Below, in pieces: positions 34,006 to 42,596 of a DNA stretch of 64,000 nt. The notes beneath the pieces were generated by a model that saw nothing but the letters and a program-made list of their open reading frames with translations, did no database searches and was not told the DNA's origin. Origin of the DNA: DATBGO01 sp036558005 (GTDB lineage: Bacteria > Actinomycetota > Actinomycetes > Streptosporangiales > Streptosporangiaceae); NCBI GenBank assembly GCA_036558005.1, contig DATBGO010000247.1, positions 1-64,000 of the forward strand. Reading direction: 5' to 3'. Each line of letters starts with the position of its first letter. Within the stretch, counting starts at the first letter, position 1. The translations under genes were made by a program, and so were the position numbers.

Positions 34006-35747
34006 GGCGCGGCCGCGGGGTCCGGCCCGGCCGCGAGCTGCCCGGGCGCCGGGGCGGCGGGCTCGCGCAGCCTGCCGTCGTCCAGCACCAGGGTCCGGCC
34101 CGCCCACCGGGGGACCGGGCTGGCGTGGCTGATCATGACGATGGTCACGCCCGGCGGCTGAGCTTCGAGCAGCCCGGCCAGGCCTCGCGCGCTCGCCGGG
34201 TCCAGGTGCGCGGCCGGCTCGTCGAGCAGCAGCAGCGGGGCGTCCCGCAGCAGCGCGCGGGCCAGCGCGAGCTGCTGCCGCTGCCCGGACGACAGCTGGC
34301 CGGCCCGCTCGGTGAGCGGCGTGTCATAGCCCCGCGGCAGCCGCTCGATGAACCCGGCCGCGCCGCTGGCCTGGCAGGCGGACTCGACGGCCCGCCGGGA
34401 CGCGCCCGGCCGGCCGAGCGCGACATTGCCGGCCACCGTGTCAGGGAAGAGCCGCGGGTGCTGCGGCACCCAGGCGATCTGGCGCAGCCAGTCACCGGCC
34501 GGGATCGCGGCCAGCTCAGCGGCGCCGGCCGTGATCAGGCCGGCCGACGGCTCGGTGAACCGCAGCAGCAGCGCGAGCAGGCTGGACTTCCCCGCGCCGC
34601 TCGGCCCGGTCACCGCGATCCGGTCGCCGGGCCAGATGGTGAGGCTGACCTGGTCGAGAGCGGGCCGCGGCCGGCCGGGGCGGGCCAGCGTCACCGCGTG
34701 CAGCGCGACCGGGTCGCGGCGCAGGTCGGCCGCCCTGGCCGCGGCGGGTCCGGTCAGGACCGGGCTGGGGCCGGCCGGGCTGGCCGGGAGGTCCAGGATC
34801 TCGAAGGCCCGCCGGGCCGCGGCGGTGCCCTCGGTGCTGGCGTGGAACTGCGCGCTGGCGCTGCGCAGCGGCAGGTAGGCCTCCGGCGTCAGCAGCAGCA
34901 CCACCAGCGCGGTCCGGTAATCCAGCTGCCCGGCCAGCAGCCGCAGCCCGACCTCCACCGCCACCAGCGCGGTGGCCAGCGCGGCGGCCAGCTCCAGCAC
35001 CAGCGAGGACAGGAAGGCGACCCGGAGCGTGGCCATCGTCGCGGCCCGGTGCGCGCTGGTCGCCTGCCCGATCGCCGCTGCCTGCGAGGCGGCCCGGCCG
35101 AACGCCTTCACGGTCGGCAGGCCGGCCACCACGTCGAGGAAGTGCCCGCCCAGCCGGCCGAGCAGCTGCCACTGCCGCTGGCTGCGCGCCCGGGCGTGCG
35201 CGCCGGTCAGCACCGCGAAGACCGGGATCAGCGGCAGGGTCACCGCGATGATGACCGCCGAGATCCAGTCCGCGAGCAGCACCCGGACCAGCACCGCCAG
35301 CGGGACCACCACGGCGAGCAGGCACTGCGGCAGGTACCGCGCGAAGTACCCGTCCAGCCCGTCCAGGCCCCTGGTCATCAGCGTGGTGATCTCGCCAGCC
35401 TGCTGGCCGGCCAGCCAGGCCGGCCCGAGCGCCAGGCAGTGCGCGCTGAGCTCGCGCCGCAACCCGGTCGCCACCGCAGCCGCCGCGCGCAGCGCTGTGA
35501 CCTGCGCGCCCGCCGCGGCGGCGGCCCGGCAGGCCAGCACCAGCCCAAGCCCCGCCAGGCCAGGGGCCAGCGCCGCGATCCCGGTGCCGCGGGCCGCCCC
35601 GGCCAGCGCGCCCGCGAGCAGGCCGGCCTGCGCCAGCAGCGCGGCGGTGGCGGCCAGCTCCAGCGCGACCGTCGCGGCCAGGAACCCGCGGGCCGCCCGG
35701 GCGCGGGTCAGCAGCCGCCGGTGCAACGGACTCACGGCTGGCAACAA
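33987..35747 (-). CDS. cydD: CydD: heterodimeric ABC exporter subunit for cytochrome bd assembly
   Basis: The 586-residue ABC half-transporter has six membrane helices, Walker A GPSGAGKSS, signature LSSGQRQQLALARALL and Walker B LLLLDEPAAHLD. The N-terminal domain pattern (QAGEITTLMTRGLDGLDGYFARYLPQ split over about 116-141) is typical of CydD. Its Pro/Ala-rich C-terminus (about the last 20 residues) runs into the 15-bp array shared with the cydC start. Terminal oxidase bd is a high-affinity oxidase, so the pair fits the low-oxygen theme here. Confidence 0.9.
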   Translation of the reverse strand: MLPAVSPLHRRLLTRARAARGFLAATVALELAATAALLAQAGLLAGALAGAARGTGIAALAPGLAGLGLVLACRAAAAAGAQVTALRAAAAVATGLRRELSAHCLALGPAWLAGQQAGEITTLMTRGLDGLDGYFARYLPQCLLAVVVPLAVLVRVLLADWISAVIIAVTLPLIPVFAVLTGAHARARSQRQWQLLGRLGGHFLDVVAGLPTVKAFGRAASQAAAIGQATSAHRAATMATLRVAFLSSLVLELAAALATALVAVEVGLRLLAGQLDYRTALVVLLLTPEAYLPLRSASAQFHASTEGTAAARRAFEILDLPASPAGPSPVLTGPAAARAADLRRDPVALHAVTLARPGRPRPALDQVSLTIWPGDRIAVTGPSGAGKSSLLALLLRFTEPSAGLITAGAAELAAIPAGDWLRQIAWVPQHPRLFPDTVAGNVALGRPGASRRAVESACQASGAAGFIERLPRGYDTPLTERAGQLSSGQRQQLALARALLRDAPLLLLDEPAAHLDPASARGLAGLLEAQPPGVTIVMISHASPVPRWAGRTLVLDDGRLREPAAPAPGQLAAGPDPAAAPRPAAP

Positions 35748-35866
35748 TTTCGTGCCGCCAGCCCGGCCGAGCTGGTTTTAACGAAACTATGCAGACCGCG
35801 GGGCCGTGACTAGGCTCGAAGCAAATGGCTTTGGCAGAATAGCCGATATACCTGCTAATCCTATTT

Positions 35867-35884
35867 TGCCGGAAACATCCGGCA
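35867..35884. promoter_or_regulatory. 7-bp stem inverted repeat upstream of the Rv1733c-like gene
   Basis: TGCCGGA and TCCGGCA flank AACA, 56 bp before the ATG at 35940. Between it and the gene GAGGTGCCCG occurs twice. It could be an operator or a 5'-UTR hairpin. I see no DosR box in this intergenic region. Confidence 0.4.
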
Positions 35885-35939
35885 GTTGTTTAGAGGTGAG
35901 GTGCCCGATGAAGCGAGGTGCCCGGCACCGGAGTGCGCA

Positions 35940-36524
35940 ATGAGCCGCCTGATGCGGCTGCGCCGGGTACTGGGCGCGGACCGGAACCCGCTGCGGCGCC
36001 CCGTCGACCGGCTGGAAATCGTGATCATGCTCGCGCTCGTCATCGCGTTCCTCAGCTGCGCGCCGCTGCTGGCGGCGGCGGCCGGCCAGTGGACCCGCGC
36101 GGCCGGCCAGGACGAGCAGCGCGGGCAGCGCGGCTGGCAGCAGATCAGCGCGGTCGTGCTGCGGTCCGGTCAGCCGACCGGCGACCTCTACCCGCTGCAG
36201 TGGGACGCCGTGCGGGTGCCGGCCAGGTGGTCAGCGCCCGACGGCGGCCAGCGCACCGGCAAGATCCTGACCACCGGGAGCCTGGGGGCAGGCGACATGG
36301 TCCGGGTGTGGGTCAACCAGTCCGGTCAGCTGACCGGCCCGCCGCTGTCGGGCAGCCAGCTTTCGATGCGGGTGACCAGTGCGATCGCGCTGGCGCCTGC
36401 CATCCTGGCGACGGTGCTGCTCGGGGCGGGCTGGCTGGCCCGCTCGATGCTGGATCGGCGCAGGCTGGCCGCCTGGGAGAGCGACTGGGCGCAGGTCGCG
36501 CCGCACTGGACCGGGCAGCGCTAG
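35940..36524 (+). CDS. Rv1733c-like two-helix membrane protein
   Basis: The 194-residue protein has one membrane helix near the N-terminus (VIMLALVIAFLSCAPLLAAA) and one near the C-terminus (AIALAPAILATVLLGAGWL), with an extracytoplasmic domain between. NPLRRPVDRLEIVIML, VPARW and GDMVRVWVNQSGQL match my recollection of M. tuberculosis Rv1733c (NPLVRGTDRLEAVVML, VPARW, GDRVGIWVDSAGQL). Rv1733c is a DosR-regulon antigen of unknown function. CGGAG lies 7 nt upstream of the chosen ATG. The 3' end overlaps the convergent USP gene by 4 bp. Confidence 0.85.
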   Translation: MSRLMRLRRVLGADRNPLRRPVDRLEIVIMLALVIAFLSCAPLLAAAAGQWTRAAGQDEQRGQRGWQQISAVVLRSGQPTGDLYPLQWDAVRVPARWSAPDGGQRTGKILTTGSLGAGDMVRVWVNQSGQLTGPPLSGSQLSMRVTSAIALAPAILATVLLGAGWLARSMLDRRRLAAWESDWAQVAPHWTGQR

Positions 36525-36970
36525 CGGGGCTGCCTGACCACCAGCACCGGGCAGCGGGCGTGGCTGACGCAGTAGGTGCTGACCGAGCCCAGCAGCATGC
36601 CCGCGAACGAGCTGTGCCCGCGGCCGCCGACCACCAGCAAGTCAGCCTGGCCCGACTCGTCCACCAGGACCGGGGCGGCGTGCCCGTAGGCGATCCTGGG
36701 CTCGGCCAGCTCCGCGGCGGGCTCGGCGGCCTTGCCGATCGCCGCGGTGAGGTTGTCGAGCACATACTGCTCTGCCTGGGCCCGGACTGGCTGGGGCGTG
36801 ACGCCGGGCGGCGCCGTGCCGACCGCGGCCGGGTAATGCCAGGCCAGGACCGCCTGGAGGGCCGCGCCGGTCGCCTTCGCGTACCTGGCCGCCCAGCTCA
36901 GAGCCATGATCGACTCCTCGGATCCGTCCACCCCGGCAACGACAAGCTCGCGCGTCTGGCCGCTCGTCAT
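36521..36970 (-). CDS. Universal stress protein (single USP domain)
   Basis: The 149-residue protein begins LVVAGVDGSEESIMALSWAA and ends with the ATP-binding pattern GGRGHSSFAGMLLGSVSTYC (G-x2-G-x9-G-S), so it should be an ATP-binding USP. Single- and double-USP proteins are numerous in DosR regulons. The convergent neighbour is the Rv1733c-like protein, another family of that regulon. No DosR box was seen upstream (36971-37104). Confidence 0.92.
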   Translation of the reverse strand: MTSGQTRELVVAGVDGSEESIMALSWAARYAKATGAALQAVLAWHYPAAVGTAPPGVTPQPVRAQAEQYVLDNLTAAIGKAAEPAAELAEPRIAYGHAAPVLVDESGQADLLVVGGRGHSSFAGMLLGSVSTYCVSHARCPVLVVRQPR

Positions 36971-37104
36971 AATTTCCCCCCATCTTCCCGGCTACCCCGT
37001 AGTTGTTGTGCTGATATGCACCTGGGTGCTGGTCTGGGATTGTTGCGGATATTTGCCCGCCGCCACGCTAAGCTGTGGCTAAATCGTGATCATAGCGCTA
37101 TGCA

Positions 37105-37392
37105 GTGAGAGCGAGATCGGGGGGCGGGACCATCAATACCTTGACTTATGCGGAAAGTCGCATGCTTACTGATGCCGCCGTCGCCGCGCTAGCCGGGGAA
37201 TTCCCGCGCTGGCGGGTGTGGGTCGACGCCGGGGGATGGCACGCGTTCCGGCGCGGTGCCTATATCCAGGAGTACCACCTCGGTGCGCCGGCCTTCTCGG
37301 TGCACGCCTCCGGCCCGGTGGAGCTGGCCGCCCAGCTGTGCTGGCAGCAGGCCGGGGACGAGCACGCGCCGGGCGGCTGCCCCCGCCGTTGA
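37105..37392 (+). CDS. Small conserved-type protein of unknown function
   Basis: Up to 95 residues. The likely start is ATG 37162 (MLTDAAVAALAGEFPRWRVW) with GGAAAG 5 nt upstream, giving 76 residues; GTG 37105 is the alternative. The core WRVWVDAGGWHAFRRGAYIQEYHLGAPAFSVHA (about 36-68) has W, G and aromatic residues spaced as in small actinomycete proteins annotated as hypothetical. There is no signal peptide or membrane helix. It precedes the OTC gene by 87 bp. Confidence 0.55.
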   Translation: MRARSGGGTINTLTYAESRMLTDAAVAALAGEFPRWRVWVDAGGWHAFRRGAYIQEYHLGAPAFSVHASGPVELAAQLCWQQAGDEHAPGGCPRR

Positions 37393-37479
37393 CCGCCGGG
37401 TCAGCCGCCGTAAGATCCTGGTGCCACTGGGGCGGCCTGCGCTAGGCCGCGGCCAGTGCCGGACCAGCCAGGAGCACTA

Positions 37480-38481
37480 ATGGATCTGATAGGGCGCAGC
37501 CTGCTGAAGGAAACCGACCTGTCGGCGCAGGAGTTCGGCTACCTCGTCGAGTTCGCCAGTGAGCTGAAGGTGCAAAAGCAGCTCGGCCAGCGGACTAGCA
37601 GGCTCGAGGGGCGTAATGTCGCGCTGATTTTCGAGAAGACCTCCACCCGGACCAGGTCGGCGTTCGAGGTCGCCGCGCATGACGAGGGCGCGCACGTGAC
37701 CTACCTGGGGCCCGACGACTCCCAGCTGGGCCGCAAGGAATCGGTCAAGGACACCGCCCGGGTGCTGGGCCGGATGTTCGACGGCATCGAGTTCCGCGGC
37801 TTCTCCCAGGAGGCGGCGGAGACCCTGGGCGCCTGGGCGGGCGTGCCGGTGTGGAACGGGCTCACCGACGCCTGGCATCCCACCCAGATGCTGGCCGACG
37901 TGCTGACGATGCGCGAGCACTCGGCCAAGCCGCTCAGCGAGGTCAGCTACTGCTACCTCGGCGACGGCAGGAACAACATCGCCAACTCGCTGCTGGTCAC
38001 CGGCGCGCTGCTGGGCATGGACGTGCGTATCTGCGCGCCCGAGGCGCTGTGGCCCTCGCCGGCCGTGCAGGACGCCGCCACCGGGCTGGCCGCCGGGTCA
38101 GGGGCCAGACTGACCATCACCGCGCAGGTGCCGGCCGCGGTCGCAGGCGCCGACTTCCTCTACACCGACGTCTGGCTGTCGATGGGGGAGCCGGCCGGCC
38201 AGTGGGACGCCCGGATCGACCTGCTGCTGCCCTACCAGGTGAACGCGCAGCTGCTGGCGGCCACCGGCAACGCCGAGGTGAAGTTCCTGCACTGCCTGCC
38301 CGCGCTGCACAACACCCAGACCCAGATCGGCCAGCAGATCTACGACAAGCGCGGGCTGGCGGCGCTGGAGGTGACCGAGGAGGTCTTCGAGTCGCCCGCC
38401 TCGGTCGTCTTCGACCAGGCCGAGAACCGGCTGCACACCGTCAAGGCGCTGATGGCGGCCACGATCGGCGCGGCGGAGTGA
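37480..38481 (+). CDS. arcB: Ornithine carbamoyltransferase, probably catabolic
   Basis: The 333-residue enzyme has the carbamoyl-phosphate site STRTRSAFE (about 55-63), HPTQ in DAWHPTQML and the ornithine loop HCLPA with its Cys. The length and the following carbamate kinase gene indicate the catabolic (ArcB) direction: citrulline + phosphate to ornithine + carbamoyl phosphate. No arginine deiminase gene (arcA) is in the window. GGAGCACTA precedes the ATG at 37480. Its stop overlaps the arcC GTG (GTGA). Confidence 0.9.
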   Translation: MDLIGRSLLKETDLSAQEFGYLVEFASELKVQKQLGQRTSRLEGRNVALIFEKTSTRTRSAFEVAAHDEGAHVTYLGPDDSQLGRKESVKDTARVLGRMFDGIEFRGFSQEAAETLGAWAGVPVWNGLTDAWHPTQMLADVLTMREHSAKPLSEVSYCYLGDGRNNIANSLLVTGALLGMDVRICAPEALWPSPAVQDAATGLAAGSGARLTITAQVPAAVAGADFLYTDVWLSMGEPAGQWDARIDLLLPYQVNAQLLAATGNAEVKFLHCLPALHNTQTQIGQQIYDKRGLAALEVTEEVFESPASVVFDQAENRLHTVKALMAATIGAAE

Positions 38482-39386
38482 GGATCGTCGCGGCGCTCGG
38501 CGGCAACGCGCTGCTCGAACGCGGGGAGCGGCCCGACGCGGCCACCCAGCAGGCCCGGGTCGGCCTGGCGGCCGAGGCGCTGGCGCCGCTGGCCCGCCAG
38601 CACGAGCTGGTGCTCACCCACGGCAACGGCCCGCAGGTCGGCCTGCTCGCGATGCAGAGCGCGGCCGATCCGCAGCTGGCCGGGCCCTTCCCGCTCGACG
38701 TGCTGGGCGCGCAGACCCAGGGCATGATCGGCTACTGGCTGGTCCAGGCGGTGCAGAACGCCTGCCAGGGACGGCCGGTGGCCTGCCTGCTCAGCCGGAC
38801 CGTGGTCAGCGCGGACGACCCGGCCTTCGGCCGGCCGACCAAGTTCATCGGCCCGGTGTACGAGCGCGGGCAGGCCGAGGCGCTCGCCGCCGAGCACGGC
38901 TGGCAGGTGGGCCAGGACGGCACCGCGTGGCGCCGGGTGGTGCCCTCGCCCGAGCCCGCCGAGCTGGCCGACCTGCCGATGATCAAACTGCTGCTCGGCG
39001 GCGGCGCGATCGTGGTCTGCGCGGGCGGCGGCGGGGTGCCGGTGATCAGGGAGGCCGGCGGCACGCTGCGCGGCGCGCAGGCCGTCGTGGACAAGGACCT
39101 GACCGCCGCGCTGCTGGCCGGCTCGGTCGGCGCTGATGTGCTGCTGCTGCTCACCGACGTGGACGGGATCCAGGCCGGCTATGGCACCCCGCGGGCCCGG
39201 CAGATCCGCCGCGCCACCCCCGGCGAGCTGCGCTCGCTCAGCTTCCCGAGCGGCTCGATGGGGCCCAAGGTCGAGGCGGTGTGCCGGTTCGTCGCCGCGA
39301 CCGGCGCGATGGCGGTGATCGGGCGGCTGGAGGACGCCGAGGCGATGGCGCACGGTAAAGCAGGCACGGTCGTCACCCCGGCCTGA
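38478..39386 (+). CDS. arcC: Carbamate kinase
   Basis: The 302-residue enzyme begins VRIVAALGGNALLERGE and contains LTHGNGPQVGLLA, KLLLGGGAIVVCAGGGGVPV and LTDVDGIQAGYG, all family hallmarks. It makes ATP from carbamoyl phosphate and ADP. GTG start at 38478 overlaps the arcB stop, so translation is coupled. A GC-rich terminator stem follows. The pair would give substrate-level ATP under low oxygen. Confidence 0.93.
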   Translation: MRIVAALGGNALLERGERPDAATQQARVGLAAEALAPLARQHELVLTHGNGPQVGLLAMQSAADPQLAGPFPLDVLGAQTQGMIGYWLVQAVQNACQGRPVACLLSRTVVSADDPAFGRPTKFIGPVYERGQAEALAAEHGWQVGQDGTAWRRVVPSPEPAELADLPMIKLLLGGGAIVVCAGGGGVPVIREAGGTLRGAQAVVDKDLTAALLAGSVGADVLLLLTDVDGIQAGYGTPRARQIRRATPGELRSLSFPSGSMGPKVEAVCRFVAATGAMAVIGRLEDAEAMAHGKAGTVVTPA

Positions 39387-39406
39387 TCTGCCGTCCTCGC
39401 GTTCCC

Positions 39407-39436
39407 GGGGCCGGGCCGTCTCGGCGGCCCGGCCCC
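39407..39436. terminator. Bidirectional stem-loop terminator between arcC and the MMPL gene
   Basis: GGGGCCGGGCC (39407-39417) pairs perfectly with 39426-39436 over an 8-nt loop. It lies between two convergent genes (stops at 39386 and 39482). Confidence 0.6.
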
Positions 39437-39481
39437 CGTCACCGGTCCCTGACCCGGCCCCCGCCTGACCGGGACCGGAGT

Positions 39482-41590
39482 TCAGTGCACCGGGACCGGC
39501 GGGTGCTCGCCGACCGGCTCGGCGGACTTCCTGGACAGCCGGCTCGGCCACCACATGTGCCGGCCGAGGTCCAGGTTGAGCGCGGTCACCAGGACCGACC
39601 TGACGATGATCGTGTCCAGCAGCACGCCCAGCGCCACCGCGAAGCCGATCTCGGTGAACTCGGTCAGCGGCAGCGTGGCCAGGCTCGCGAACGTGCCGGC
39701 CAGCACCAGGCCCGCGGATGTGATCACCCCGCCGGTCGCGCCCAGCCCGGTGATCGCGCCCCGCCGGGTGCCTGACCTGGCCGCCTCTTCCCGCACCCTG
39801 GTCATCAGGAAGATGTTGTAGTCGATGCCGAGCGCGACCAGGAAGACGAAGACGAACAGCGGCATCGAGGTGTCCGCCCCGGCGAACCCGAACAGGTGCT
39901 TGAACGCCAGCGCGGACAGGCCCATCGCGGCGCCGAACGAGAGCACCACGGTGCCGATCAGTATCAGCGGCGCGACCACCGACTGCAGCAGCAGCCCCAG
40001 GATGAGCAGCACGACCAGCAGCACCAGCGGGATGATGATGTCACGGTCGCGGTTCGCGTAGTGATCCACGTCCTTGGCGATCGCGGTCGCGCCGCCGACC
40101 TTGGCGTCGGCGCCCTTGATCGAGCCGAGCGAGTCCCGGACCCGGTCCACGGTCGTGTAAGCCGCCGGGCTGTCCGGCTTGCCGGACAAGGTGCCCTGCA
40201 GGTATGCCAGCCCGTCCTTGACCTGCGGCTGGCTGACCAGGGCGACACCAGGGGTGGCGGCCAGCGCGGCGCGCATCTGCGGTGCCGCCGCGGCATTGCC
40301 GATGACCGAGACCGGCTCGCCCGAGCCGGCCGGGAAGTGCGCGGCCAGGACCTGCTCGCCCGTCACCGAGGCCGGCGTGCCGCGGAAGGCCTGCGCGGTG
40401 GTCAGCGTCCCGATCTTGAATCCGGCCAGCCCCAGCGACGCGCAGGCCAGCAGGATCGCGGTGACGCTCCACACCACCCGGGGCCGGCGCCCGATCGACC
40501 GGCCGATCCTGGCCCAGACCCCGGCCTGGGTCGGCTCGGCCGAGCCAAGCCGCGGCTTGACCGGCCAGAAGACCCACCGGCCGCAGATGACCAGCAGCGC
40601 GGGCAGCAGGGTGATCATGGCGAGCAGGCCGACGCCGATGCCGATCGCCGCGACCGGGCCGAGCCCGGAGATGTCGGCGGACGCCGCGACCAGCAGGCAG
40701 AGCATGCTCGCGATCACGGTCGCCGCGCTCGCCACGATGGCCGGGCCGGCCCGGCGCAGCGCCACCGCCATCGCCTCGTGCCGGTCTTCGTGCCTGCGCA
40801 GTTCCTCCCGGTACCTGGCCACCAGCAGCAGCGCGTAGTCGGTCCCGGCGCCGAGCACCAGCACCACCAGGATGCCGCCGCTCTGCCCGTTGACGGTCAG
40901 GCTGGCGTGCTGGGTCAGCAGGTAGATGACGGCCTCGGCGATGGTCAGCGCGACGCCGGCCGACAGGATCGGCAGCAACCACAGCACCGGGCTCCGGTAG
41001 GTCACCAGCAGCAGCACGATGACCACCGCCAGGGTCGCGAACAGCAGCGTGCTGTCGATGCCCTTGAAGATCTTTACCTGGTCGGCGGCGCTGACGGCCG
41101 GGCCGGCCAGGGCGACGGTCAGCCCCGGGTCACCCCGGGCCGCGGTCGTCTTCAGGTGATCGATGAACTGGCTGAAGTTGGCGTTGTAGCCCAGGTTCGC
41201 CCCGACGGTGGTCGCGATCGCCTTGTGGTCGCCGGACACGACCGGGCCGGTCACCCGGCCGTTCACGGCCGGGAGCGCGCCGAAGCCGCGCGCGTCCGCC
41301 CTGGCCTTGGCCAGGTCCGCCGGGGTGATGCCGGACTGGCGCTGGTAGATCACCACGGCCGGGTTGAGGTCCTTGGGCGTGAACTTCTGCTGCAGCGTCA
41401 GTTCCTGAGTCGAGTCCGCGCTGGCGGGCAGGTACGCCGACGCGTCGTTCCGCTCCGCCCCCTGCAGCTTGCCAGCCAGCGACCCGGTCAGCGCGATGAC
41501 GATGATCCAGAACGCGACCACCAGGTACTTCGTCCGCCTGCCGCAGGGAAACGCGGCCATCCGGCGAAACCAGCTACGTGCTCTGCTCAC
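39482..41590 (-). CDS. MMPL-family RND transporter
   Basis: The 702-residue protein starts at GTG 41590 behind GGGAGGA (VSRARSWFRRMAAF). It has an N-terminal membrane helix, an extracytoplasmic domain (about 35-160), a five-helix MMPL block with GAGTDYALLLVARYREELRR, and a second repeat with GIDYNIFLMTRVREEAARSG. The Asp-Tyr pairs (DY) of both blocks, which relay protons, are present. It likely exports a lipid or lipophilic compound. No MmpS partner or lipid synthesis gene is adjacent. Confidence 0.9.
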   Translation of the reverse strand: MSRARSWFRRMAAFPCGRRTKYLVVAFWIIVIALTGSLAGKLQGAERNDASAYLPASADSTQELTLQQKFTPKDLNPAVVIYQRQSGITPADLAKARADARGFGALPAVNGRVTGPVVSGDHKAIATTVGANLGYNANFSQFIDHLKTTAARGDPGLTVALAGPAVSAADQVKIFKGIDSTLLFATLAVVIVLLLVTYRSPVLWLLPILSAGVALTIAEAVIYLLTQHASLTVNGQSGGILVVLVLGAGTDYALLLVARYREELRRHEDRHEAMAVALRRAGPAIVASAATVIASMLCLLVAASADISGLGPVAAIGIGVGLLAMITLLPALLVICGRWVFWPVKPRLGSAEPTQAGVWARIGRSIGRRPRVVWSVTAILLACASLGLAGFKIGTLTTAQAFRGTPASVTGEQVLAAHFPAGSGEPVSVIGNAAAAPQMRAALAATPGVALVSQPQVKDGLAYLQGTLSGKPDSPAAYTTVDRVRDSLGSIKGADAKVGGATAIAKDVDHYANRDRDIIIPLVLLVVLLILGLLLQSVVAPLILIGTVVLSFGAAMGLSALAFKHLFGFAGADTSMPLFVFVFLVALGIDYNIFLMTRVREEAARSGTRRGAITGLGATGGVITSAGLVLAGTFASLATLPLTEFTEIGFAVALGVLLDTIIVRSVLVTALNLDLGRHMWWPSRLSRKSAEPVGEHPPVPVH

Positions 41591-41670
41591 GCTGTCCTCC
41601 CGGACGTGGTCAAGGCTGAGACAATCCCCGTTAGCTTGCAGGGAATACGATGTATCGCGTTGCCTGATGT

Positions 41671-41693
41671 TGTCAAGTAATATCTCGTTTACT
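41671..41693 (-). promoter_or_regulatory. Promoter -35 (TTGACA) with overlapping dyad upstream of the MMPL gene
   Basis: The minus strand reads TTGACA at 41671-41676. Next to it the dyad AGTAA-N8-TTACT spans 41676-41693 and overlaps the -35 by one base. A TetR-like repressor site is plausible, but no TetR gene is adjacent, and the nearest regulator is the GntR gene at 41727. Confidence 0.4.
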
Positions 41694-41726
41694 GGACAGC
41701 CCCTGAACGCCTGGCCGGCCTGGGCG

Positions 41727-42524
41727 CTAGCCGCCCAGCTCCGAGGTCCAGACCACGACCCGGGTGCGGTCGCCGCGGAACAGGTCGCGGGCAAACTCCA
41801 CCGGGAGCCCAGAGCGGCTGAACGCGGTCCGCTCGACCAGCAGCAGCGGGGCTCCGGCCGGAACGCTGAGTTCGTCCGCCTCGCGCGCTCCCGCGGTGAC
41901 CGGCTCCAGGCTTTCCCTGGCCCGGTAAGGGCGCTGACCGTACTCCCTGCCTAGCAGCTCATAAAGCGATCCGTCCAGCGGATTTTCGAGCAGGCCGGGG
42001 AACTGGTCGGCGGGGAAGGCCGAGTGCTCGATCGCGATCGGGCAGCCGTCGGCCAGCCGCAGCCGCCTGATCGCGACCACCAGGGCGCCGTCGGCCAGCC
42101 CGAGCGCCGCCCCGGCGGCCGGGCCCGCGGGCCGCGTCATCGCGCTGAGCACCCGGGCCCCGGCGACCATCCCGCCGCGGCGCAGCTGCTCGGAGAACCC
42201 GGCCAGCGTGGTCAGGTCCTGCTCCAGCTTGGCTGCGGCGACGAAGGTGCCGCCCCGCCGGCCGACCGCCTTGGTCACCAGGCCGCGGCGGGCGAGCTCG
42301 CCGAGCGCGTGCCGGAGGGTCATCCGGCTGACGCCGAACCAGGCGGCCAGGTCCTGCTCGGCGGGCAGCCGGTCGCCGGGCGCCAGCGAGCCGGCCCGGA
42401 TCTCGCCGGCCAGCCAGTCCTCGATCTGGGCGTGCACGGTGGTCCCCGGCGTGCGCAGGATCTCCGGCGGCCGGCGCCGGCTGGTGTGCAGGGCCGGCTG
42501 CCGGGTGTCCTGCGGTGCCTGCAT
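41727..42524 (-). CDS. GntR-family regulator, HutC/UTRA subfamily
   Basis: The 265-residue protein has a winged-helix domain (about 30-95: GDRLPAEQDLAAWFGVSRMT with LRHALGELARRGLV) and a UTRA ligand-binding domain (about 110-260: ALVVAIRRLRLADGCPIAIE and the closing SGLPVEFARDLFRGDRTRVV). HutC-type regulators bind sites with GGTCTAGACC-like cores, and two such sites lie in the divergent promoter 1.7 kb away. The ligand is probably an intermediate of the amine/serine pathway encoded beyond them. Confidence 0.9.
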   Translation of the reverse strand: MQAPQDTRQPALHTSRRRPPEILRTPGTTVHAQIEDWLAGEIRAGSLAPGDRLPAEQDLAAWFGVSRMTLRHALGELARRGLVTKAVGRRGGTFVAAAKLEQDLTTLAGFSEQLRRGGMVAGARVLSAMTRPAGPAAGAALGLADGALVVAIRRLRLADGCPIAIEHSAFPADQFPGLLENPLDGSLYELLGREYGQRPYRARESLEPVTAGAREADELSVPAGAPLLLVERTAFSRSGLPVEFARDLFRGDRTRVVVWTSELGG

Positions 42525-42596
42525 GGTCAGTCCTTCCGCGCGGTCAGCGTCGATCCGCGCCGGTCACTGGCCCGGCAGCGAGAGCCTGCGGCCCGG

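Noticed and set aside
35748..35939. DosR box for the Rv1733c-like gene
   Set aside because: No GGGAC/GTCCC pair could be found. Only GGGGCC fragments and an unrelated hairpin are present.
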